Assembly (NCBI GenBank): GCA_937893785.1
Contig: CALCSP010000105.1
Span: 1 to 11,987, forward strand
Source: an uncultured Verrucomicrobiales bacterium
GTDB taxonomy: Bacteria; Verrucomicrobiota; Verrucomicrobiia; Verrucomicrobiales; DEV007
Length of the DNA: 11,987 nt
Reading direction: 5' to 3'
Below the pieces are notes generated by a model. The model saw only the letters and a list, made by a program, of their open reading frames with translations, did not search any database and had not been told where the DNA came from. The position numbers and the translations under genes are program-made. Shown one piece after another: positions 7,123 to 11,987 of this stretch; positions within the stretch are counted from its first letter, which is position 1, and every line of letters begins with the position of its first letter.

Positions 7123-8547
7123 ATGACACCTGCTGATCTCCAGATAACCCGCCGATCCTTCCTGAACCGCTCCAGTGCAGGAATAGGTTCCGTTGCTTTG
7201 GCTTCACTGTTAAACAACGATCTTGAAGCTGCCGACTCTGCCGAAAAATGGACTGGTGTGATTAAGAAACCACACCATCCGCCAAAGGCTAAGCGTGTCA
7301 TCCACCTTTGCATGGCCGGTGGCCCCTCACATCTGGAGACCCTAGACTACAAGCCCGAACTGGCCAAAATGAACGGCAAGCCAATGCCACAGTCCTTTAC
7401 CAAGGGACAACCCATTGCACAACTTCAAGGGCAGAGGAACAACTTAAAAGTCCTTGGACCGCAGCATGAATTCAAACATTTCGGTAAATCTGGCCAGCAT
7501 ATCTCCTCCATTCTGCCCGAAATCGGCTCTGTCGCCGATGAAATCGCCATCGTCCGATCCATGGTAACCGAGCAAATCAACCATGATCCTGCTCATACTT
7601 TCATGAATACCGGCACACAAATCTCCGGCCGGCCTTCAATGGGATCCTGGTTGCTCTACGGGTTGGGAGCAGAAACAGAAAATCTTCCCGGCTACGTCGT
7701 GCTCACTTCTGTCGGAGGTGGACAGAACCAGCCAATTGCCGCTAGGCAGTGGCACAGTGGATTTCTCCCAAGCCGCTTTCAGGGAGTTCCCTTTCATTCC
7801 AAGGGTGACCCGGTTCTTTATGTAACCAACCCGAAAGGGGTCAGCAAGGATGACCAGCGTGCATTAGTCAATACCGTAAATGCCCTTAACGGTATTCATA
7901 ATCAGCAAGCCGAGGATCCTGAAATAGCAGCCCGGATTGCCCAGTATGAAATGGCATTCAAGATGCAGGCTTCTGTGCCCGGCCTTATGGATGTCTCTGA
8001 TGAACCTCAGCATATTCTTGACCTTTATGGTGCCAAGCCTGGTGATGGATCCTTTGCTTCAAACTGCCTTCTTGCAAGACGCTTGGCCGAGCGCGGCGTA
8101 AGATTCATCCAGCTTTACCATCGTGGATGGGATCACCACGGTGGAATCAAGAATGCCTCAAAGAACACGGCAGGCCTAGTAGACCGTGGAAGTGCTGCCC
8201 TGATTAAAGATCTCAAGGAACGCGGAATGCTCGATGACACGCTCGTTATCTGGGGTGGTGAATTCGGACGCACCCCGATGGCTCAAGGCAACGGGCGAGA
8301 CCATCACATCAAGGGCTTCTCAATGTGGATGGCCGGTGGAGGCATCAAGGGGGGGGTCAGCCATGGAGCAACGGATGAGCTCGGCTATAACTCCGTCCAA
8401 GACATCGTTAACGTAAGGGATCTGCATGCCACGCTGCTGCATCTCTTTGGCATTGATTACAAGAGGTTTAGCCACAAGTTCCAAGGACTGGATTACCGAT
8501 TGACCGGAGTTAAGCCAGCCAGTGTCGTCAAACCCATTCTTGCCTAG
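7123..8547 (+). CDS. Tat-exported DUF1501 protein, partner of the PSCyt protein
   Basis: The 474-residue product begins with a twin-arginine signal (TRRSFLNRSS, R10-R11, then a hydrophobic stretch at 20-31), so a folded, probably cofactor-bearing protein is exported by Tat. The body is DUF1501: HLCMAGGPSHLETLDYKP at 61-78, FGKSGQHISSILP at 120-132, MVTEQINHDPAHTFMNTG at 147-164, GWDHH at 335-339, GGEFGRTP at 378-385, GRDHH at 391-395 and a C-terminal DLHATLLHLFG at 433-443. The conserved His/Asp motifs resemble metal sites of the alkaline-phosphatase/sulfatase-type fold to which the family is assigned. The exact reaction is unknown. The frame stays open upstream to 6898, but that would overlap the PSCyt gene by 224 bp. 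The ATG at 7123, 1 bp after the preceding stop, puts the Tat motif in the right place. No ribosome site is evident, so coupled translation is likely. DUF1501 genes usually follow PSCyt/PSD1 genes, as here. Confidence 0.94.
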   Translation: MTPADLQITRRSFLNRSSAGIGSVALASLLNNDLEAADSAEKWTGVIKKPHHPPKAKRVIHLCMAGGPSHLETLDYKPELAKMNGKPMPQSFTKGQPIAQLQGQRNNLKVLGPQHEFKHFGKSGQHISSILPEIGSVADEIAIVRSMVTEQINHDPAHTFMNTGTQISGRPSMGSWLLYGLGAETENLPGYVVLTSVGGGQNQPIAARQWHSGFLPSRFQGVPFHSKGDPVLYVTNPKGVSKDDQRALVNTVNALNGIHNQQAEDPEIAARIAQYEMAFKMQASVPGLMDVSDEPQHILDLYGAKPGDGSFASNCLLARRLAERGVRFIQLYHRGWDHHGGIKNASKNTAGLVDRGSAALIKDLKERGMLDDTLVIWGGEFGRTPMAQGNGRDHHIKGFSMWMAGGGIKGGVSHGATDELGYNSVQDIVNVRDLHATLLHLFGIDYKRFSHKFQGLDYRLTGVKPASVVKPILA

Positions 8548-8610
8548 GCACAGCACGTTAGTGAATCCTTTTCCCCGGTAAAATTCCAGCGCCGGGCAGC
8601 ATACTTGTGC

Positions 8611-8868
8611 TTATTTCTGGATAAAGAATTCCCAGATAAGCCCTGCCCCAAGGATGAATACCTGTGGGAAAAAATTAAGGAGAATGCTTTTTTCCTTCCA
8701 AGCAAATCCCACCACTGTCCAGGTACAGGCGCCTACGAGGTGAACCATCACATTCCATGGATGCACGTTAAAAGCATGAAGGATAATCGCACTCACAATA
8801 GTCAGGGCACTGAAATATTTTAGGTAAAAGATCATTGTTATCTGGGTTCCATGAATAATAAAGCCCAT
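8611..8868 (-). CDS. Small three-span membrane protein
   Basis: The 85-residue protein is almost entirely membrane-embedded, with hydrophobic segments at about residues 13-32, 37-56 and 61-82. The middle part (HPWNVMVHLVGACTWTVVGFAWKEKSILL) resembles, from memory, small proteins of the DUF6552-like kind, with a '.P.N....l.g...W..vg..w.....l' pattern. These are sometimes misannotated as ubiquinone methyltransferases, and no function is known. It follows the SDR gene by 27 bp on the same strand and is the last gene of that run. The first ATG at 8868 has no convincing ribosome site, and an internal ATG at 8835 (residue 12) immediately precedes the first span and could be the true start. The clean spacing of the three hydrophobic helices argues that it is real rather than a shadow of the opposite strand. 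Confidence 0.68.
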   Translation of the reverse strand: MGFIIHGTQITMIFYLKYFSALTIVSAIILHAFNVHPWNVMVHLVGACTWTVVGFAWKEKSILLNFFPQVFILGAGLIWEFFIQK

Positions 8869-8895
8869 GACACCATTGCCAATGAGCAGGATTTT

Positions 8896-9753
8896 TTATG
8901 ATATGATAGACGGCAGTAATTCTGGGTCATGTTCTAGAGCATCAAAATAGGATGAATAACGGGGAACCCATCCAGTAGCTCGAAGCCTTGCTCCTGATAC
9001 TCGCTTATTGGACCAACCTCGAACCCTTTCCTTATCGGGTGGCAAAACCTCAGGAATACCCCGGTCAAACATTTCATTAAATGCATTATAGCAACTACGC
9101 TGACTGAGGGGAGTCTCATCACAAACGTTATAAATACCGGATCCTTCACTCATCTGGGCAAGGTGTGCCAGAGCGGAAGCCGCATCATCACGATGAATCT
9201 GGTTGATCCATCTCCCGGGGGAATCCGACTCTTCGCCGTCAATGCTGGCACTGCCTTCCAGATAACGTTTCAGCAGGTATGATCTGCCGGGACCAAATAT
9301 TCCGGCCAACCTCGCCACCATCCCTTCAGATGCCAGCGCCACCTGCTCAGCCTCAAGTAGAATTCTGCTCGTTTCCGTCGAAGGATCAGTTCTTGATGAC
9401 TCATTAACAATGGAGCCATCAGTCTGCCCATATACGCTCGAACTGCTGGCAAAAACCAGTCGGGCCGGAGAAAAGACCCGGACTATGTTGTGGCATCCTT
9501 CAAGGTATACTGCCCTGTAACGGGAAATTCGATCCTCACTGCCACGCCTTGAACTGGACGCACAATGCACTATCACATCCACCGATCCCACTTCAGCCCG
9601 GAGATTCTCCAATGCCCGGCAATCGGTTATGTCACATGCGAAATAACCATCAGTTGCGTGCCTGACCACCGGAATCACATCATGCCCTTGCTCCTTCAAG
9701 AGGTCGCATAACGGTTTGCCGATGAAACCGGCACCAAACACAATAACTAACAT
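8896..9753 (-). CDS. Atypical SDR / NAD-dependent epimerase-dehydratase family protein (YeeZ-like)
   Basis: The 285-residue soluble protein has an N-terminal Rossmann fold with GAGFIG at 7-12. An acidic residue near 41 (CDITD) falls where extended SDRs place the second strand. Further motifs are VIVHCAS at 60-66, FASSSSVYGQ at 101-110, WINQIHRDDAASA at 182-194 and a C-terminal NKRVSGARLRATGWVPRY at 249-266. The last two are hallmarks of the YeeZ/YlbE-type atypical SDR group. The usual catalytic YxxxK is not present: at the aligned position one reads TETSR (126-130), so classical SDR catalysis is doubtful. Nucleotide-sugar epimerase is therefore a family name, not a demonstrated activity. The gene is followed by a small membrane protein and preceded by 98 bp after cysQ. 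No ribosome site is seen; a 10-bp palindrome sits 4 bp before the start. Confidence 0.85.
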   Translation of the reverse strand: MLVIVFGAGFIGKPLCDLLKEQGHDVIPVVRHATDGYFACDITDCRALENLRAEVGSVDVIVHCASSSRRGSEDRISRYRAVYLEGCHNIVRVFSPARLVFASSSSVYGQTDGSIVNESSRTDPSTETSRILLEAEQVALASEGMVARLAGIFGPGRSYLLKRYLEGSASIDGEESDSPGRWINQIHRDDAASALAHLAQMSEGSGIYNVCDETPLSQRSCYNAFNEMFDRGIPEVLPPDKERVRGWSNKRVSGARLRATGWVPRYSSYFDALEHDPELLPSIIS

Positions 9754-9806
9754 GATAGTTGGCCAACAGAGGCTACTCAGTCGATGAATTCGTTCAGGTT
9801 AAAAGG

Positions 9807-9829
9807 TATTGCCGTGGGTCGAGGCAATA
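9807..9829 (-). terminator. Hairpin downstream of cysQ, possible terminator
   Basis: TATTGCC at 9807-9813 and GGCAATA at 9823-9829 form a 7-bp stem with a 9-nt loop. On the minus strand, downstream of the cysQ stop at 9852, the stem is followed by CCTTTT. The U-run is short and the stem moderate, so this is a plausible but weak intrinsic terminator that would separate cysQ from the SDR gene. Confidence 0.4.
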
Positions 9830-9851
9830 ATAATGGGTGTTCTTACAATAA

Positions 9852-10625
9852 CTATTCTACTACAAACCAGGGATTTTTGAGGGACGGCTTATTGTAAGTA
9901 AGCGGCTCACCTGCCGGATACTCGAGAACCTGCCTACCGGACTCAAGAACAATACTTTGAGCGGCACCGGTATCCCATTCCATAGTGGGACCAAAGCGTG
10001 GATAAACATTAGCAGCCCCCTCAGCCACTAGGCACAACTTAAGGGAACTGCCGGTCGCAATACAATCCACCGACTTTCCTTTTCCACGCAGGTCTTCGAT
10101 AAAATCGTCCGTTTCCTGTGTCCGGTGAGAACGGCTTGCCACCACGGTAACCTCTTCACGGGATAGGTAATGGCAGTCATTGTAAATCTTTTCCGGACTT
10201 GCATGACCGGATGACTTGAAGGCACCTGAACCAGACTCAGCACAATATAATGTGCGGTCTACCGGCCGATAAACAACACCCGCCACAGGCGCCCCGTGTT
10301 TTACCAAAGCAATATTCACGGTAAATTCACCATTCTTCTTCACAAACTCCTTTGTGCCGTCCAATGGATCAACAAGCCAAAATTCTTCCCACCCCGAACG
10401 TTCTGAATAAGGAACTTCCCTGTTTTCCTCAGAGATCACCGGTATGCCGGGATAATGTGTCCTTAACGCATCCATGATTACCGCGTTGGCCGCCTGATCC
10501 GCTGCGGTTAGCGGGGAATCATCAACTTTGAATTCAACATCAAAGTCACGTGCGTAGACATTGAGAATCTCCTCACCTGCATCCTTTGCAGCGGCAACAA
10601 TTTTATCCAGATCAATAGAAGCCAT
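9852..10625 (-). CDS. cysQ: 3'(2'),5'-bisphosphate nucleotidase, CysQ-type inositol monophosphatase family
   Basis: CysQ proteins are magnesium-dependent, lithium-sensitive phosphatases. They remove the 3'-phosphate from PAP, the by-product of PAPS-dependent sulfate assimilation and sulfotransfer. The 257-residue product has the family's metal-binding motifs in order: SEEN at 65-68, DPLDGTKEF at 86-94 (D86, D89, G90, T91) and EWDTGAAQ at 216-223 (W217, D218). It also has DSPLTAADQAAN at 36-47, GSSLKLCLVAEGAANVYPR at 192-210 and RFGPTMEWDT, the CysQ-specific form of the last motif that separates it from plain inositol monophosphatase. Length is normal. There is no signal peptide, so it is cytoplasmic. 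It is 66 bp downstream of rph on the same strand. The start at 10625 lacks a strong ribosome site but places the domain correctly. PAP hydrolysis is the likely reaction; a related sugar or nucleotide phosphate cannot be excluded. Confidence 0.93.
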   Translation of the reverse strand: MASIDLDKIVAAAKDAGEEILNVYARDFDVEFKVDDSPLTAADQAANAVIMDALRTHYPGIPVISEENREVPYSERSGWEEFWLVDPLDGTKEFVKKNGEFTVNIALVKHGAPVAGVVYRPVDRTLYCAESGSGAFKSSGHASPEKIYNDCHYLSREEVTVVASRSHRTQETDDFIEDLRGKGKSVDCIATGSSLKLCLVAEGAANVYPRFGPTMEWDTGAAQSIVLESGRQVLEYPAGEPLTYNKPSLKNPWFVVE

Positions 10626-10691
10626 CTTGCGCGCAACTATAATGCGGTGATTCTCTATGCAAAGACCATTAAGAAGATTATCCGCTCAGGG

Positions 10692-11474
10692 TTAATTAAA
10701 ATGCTCAGCTAATCTCTGTGCCGCATCCCCATCGGCATCACCAAGTGCCGCGTGGACTGCCTGCCTTTGAAGCTCGGCAATCTCGCGAATTCCTTTCCTT
10801 CCCAGCTCCAGCATCGTGGACATCTCCTCACTGCTAAAGGTAGCCTCCTCACCGGATCCCTGTAGTTCCACAAACTGGGAATCCTCAGTCATCACGATAT
10901 TAAAATCCACACTGGCGTCACGATCCTCGAGGTAACACAAATCAAGAATGGCTTCCTCCTTGTAAACCCCGCAGCTCACCGCTGAGACATGACCGGTCAA
11001 CGGGGAAGTTTTCAACCTTCCTTCAGCTACCATGCGCTCAAAGGCGATGGCACATGCAACTGATGCTCCCGTGATGGATGCCGTACGAGTACCACCATCC
11101 GCCTGCAAAACATCACAATCAATCCAAGCAGTATGGGCCTCAAGGAGTTTCAAATCAACGACAGCGCGAAGGGATCGACCGATGAGCCGCTGAATCTCCG
11201 AGCTTCTCCCGTCAAGTTTACCCCTGGCAATATCACGAGGTTTGCGACCGCCGCCCGTTGAGTAGGGCAACATCGAATACTCGGCGGTAAGCCAGCCTCC
11301 CGGCACGTTTTGCTCCTTCATCCAGCGCGGAACACCGGACTGCACCATGGCAGTACAAATCACCCTGGTATTGCCAAAACTCACTAGCACAGAGCCAGTG
11401 GCATGAGGTGCAATATCAGGCACAAATGAAATAGGGCGCAGTTGATCGGCTTGCCGGCCTTCAGGTCGTTCCAT
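10692..11474 (-). CDS. rph: Ribonuclease PH
   Basis: RNase PH is a phosphate-dependent 3'-5' exonuclease that trims tRNA precursors and other structured RNA in the cytoplasm as a ring-shaped hexamer. The 260-residue protein matches along its length: GRQADQLRPI at 6-15, GSVLVSFGNTRVICTA at 27-42, WLTAEYSMLPYST at 61-73 and GRSSEIQRLIGRSLRAVVDL at 89-108. The phosphate-binding DCDVLQADGGTRTASITGA is at 119-137, and LEDRDASVDFNIVM at 182-195 carries the catalytic acidic residues (D184, D190). It is about 20 residues longer than the 238-residue E. coli protein, mostly a C-terminal tail (LGDADGDAAQRLAEHFN) and a 2-3 residue insertion near residue 58. The usual rdgB/ham1 partner is not adjacent; cysQ follows. 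The start codon lies 87 bp from the divergent lpxK start. No obvious ribosome site was found. Confidence 0.97.
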   Translation of the reverse strand: MERPEGRQADQLRPISFVPDIAPHATGSVLVSFGNTRVICTAMVQSGVPRWMKEQNVPGGWLTAEYSMLPYSTGGGRKPRDIARGKLDGRSSEIQRLIGRSLRAVVDLKLLEAHTAWIDCDVLQADGGTRTASITGASVACAIAFERMVAEGRLKTSPLTGHVSAVSCGVYKEEAILDLCYLEDRDASVDFNIVMTEDSQFVELQGSGEEATFSSEEMSTMLELGRKGIREIAELQRQAVHAALGDADGDAAQRLAEHFN

Positions 11475-11561
11475 GTAAACTGATTAATGGAAAGAAGGCG
11501 TGGTGGCAAGCAGTAGCGACATCTGCTATGGGTAAAGAGTGTGGCCATTAGCCATCACCTG

Positions 11562-11987
11562 ATGAAAGAGAACCTTGAGGAACTCGAACAATTTGCAATC
11601 GATGTCATCCTGAATCGACGCAAGGGGTTCCGTGCCAACATCCTGCGGCTGCTCCTATCCGGCCTTTCTGTGATCTATCGAGGTCTGGTATGCATACGGC
11701 TTTGGCTTTATCGTAACCGTATAAAACGCGAGCATAATCTAGGTTGTTTGGTGGTAAGCATTGGCAACCTGACTGTCGGCGGAACGGGAAAAACTCCGGT
11801 GGTAGAGAAATTCGCGCGTGCCTTGACAGCCGGAGGAAGGAAAGTGGCAATCCTCAGCCGTGGTTACAAAAGCATCAAACCACCGATCAAGGAACGGTTG
11901 CGCCAGCAGGTCAATCACAATGACAGGTTCTATGACCCGCCAAGGGTAGTCACCGACGGGAAAGAAGTACTACTGGATTCAAAGACA
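11562..11987 (+). CDS. lpxK: Tetraacyldisaccharide 4'-kinase, 5' part (cut by window edge)
   Basis: LpxK is the membrane-associated P-loop kinase that phosphorylates the 4' position of the lipid A disaccharide on the inner face of the inner membrane. The 142 codons present begin with an N-terminal helix (LEELEQFAIDVILNRRKGFRA), followed by a hydrophobic segment at about 27-50 that anchors the protein. Next comes the family's Walker A region VSIGNLTVGGTGKTP at 65-79 and KVAILSRGY at 94-102. After it, PPRVVTDGKEVLL at 126-138 corresponds to the 'vgDEp.ll' region of other LpxK proteins. The 3' part is outside the window. Its presence implies an outer membrane with lipid A. The ATG at 11562 is chosen because it fits the usual length before the domain. 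An in-frame GTG at 11541 would add seven residues and has a weak GGTAAAGAG before it. It is divergent from rph, so both promoters must lie in 11475-11561. Confidence 0.94.
   Translation, partial: MKENLEELEQFAIDVILNRRKGFRANILRLLLSGLSVIYRGLVCIRLWLYRNRIKREHNLGCLVVSIGNLTVGGTGKTPVVEKFARALTAGGRKVAILSRGYKSIKPPIKERLRQQVNHNDRFYDPPRVVTDGKEVLLDSKT

Noticed and set aside
8573..8605. CCCGG/CCGGG hairpin between the convergent DUF1501 and small membrane-protein genes
   Set aside because: The stem is only 5 bp with a long loop and no U-run on either strand, so it is not a credible terminator.
8605..8823. Plus-strand 72-codon frame opposite the small membrane protein
   Set aside because: It shows no recognisable pattern, whereas the opposite strand gives three clean membrane helices and good operon spacing.
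10528..10551. ACTTTG ... CAAAGT inverted repeat within cysQ
   Set aside because: The half-sites match the operator core, but the spacing is 10 bp instead of 5 and the flanks do not match; this is probably coding coincidence.
1..11987. tRNA, rRNA, CRISPR, insertion sequences or phage genes
   Set aside because: Nothing resembling a cloverleaf, repeat-spacer array, transposase or phage protein was seen on either strand by reading; gaps between genes are short.

Overview
The window looks like a chromosomal stretch of a Gram-negative member of the PVC group, most likely Verrucomicrobiota (Opitutae/Puniceicoccales-like). This assignment is inferred from gene content, not from a marker gene. The supporting signs are an lpxK gene (lipid A, hence an outer membrane), the MEP-pathway gene ispH, and a paired PSCyt1/PSCyt2/PSD1 cytochrome-like protein with a Tat-exported DUF1501 protein beside a secreted sulfatase. 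That combination is typical of Planctomycetes, Verrucomicrobia and Lentisphaerae. No rRNA, tRNA, insertion sequence, prophage or CRISPR array was seen.

Layout. (1) Positions 1-2212, all on the minus strand, form a tight four-gene block. It reads from high to low coordinate: a six-span membrane protein, a small winged-helix regulator (4-bp ATGA overlap), ispH (25-bp gap) and a multi-span membrane protein cut by the window edge (15-bp gap). A perfect 25-bp palindrome sits 2 bp upstream of the first start codon. An 18/25 copy of it lies inside the first codons of ispH. (2) Positions 2382-2708, plus strand, hold a small conserved hypothetical protein with a GTG start. (3) Positions 2737-8547 hold a divergent catabolic-type cluster: a secreted sulfatase on the minus strand and, on the plus strand, a 972-residue PSCyt/PSD1 protein followed at once by its DUF1501 partner. 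(4) Positions 8611-11474, minus strand, carry rph, a cysQ-type phosphatase, an atypical SDR/epimerase and a small three-span membrane protein. (5) From 11562 to the right edge, plus strand, is the 5' part of lpxK, divergent from rph.

How the parts work together. The sulfatase and the PSCyt/DUF1501 pair are all predicted to be exported, two by Sec and one by Tat. They probably act on sulfated carbohydrate in the periplasm or outside the cell; the substrate is unknown. The regulator and its membrane partner look like a self-regulated pair. The duplicated operator suggests that the same regulator may also control ispH, and this is the most unusual signal here. The remaining genes are housekeeping: RNA 3'-end processing (rph), PAP turnover (cysQ) and lipid A synthesis (lpxK).

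No clear example of a wholly new defence or mobile system was found. The strongest leads are the palindrome pair and the regulator/ispH operon. Intergenic gaps are all below about 175 bp, and the notable contents of the larger ones are listed as features.
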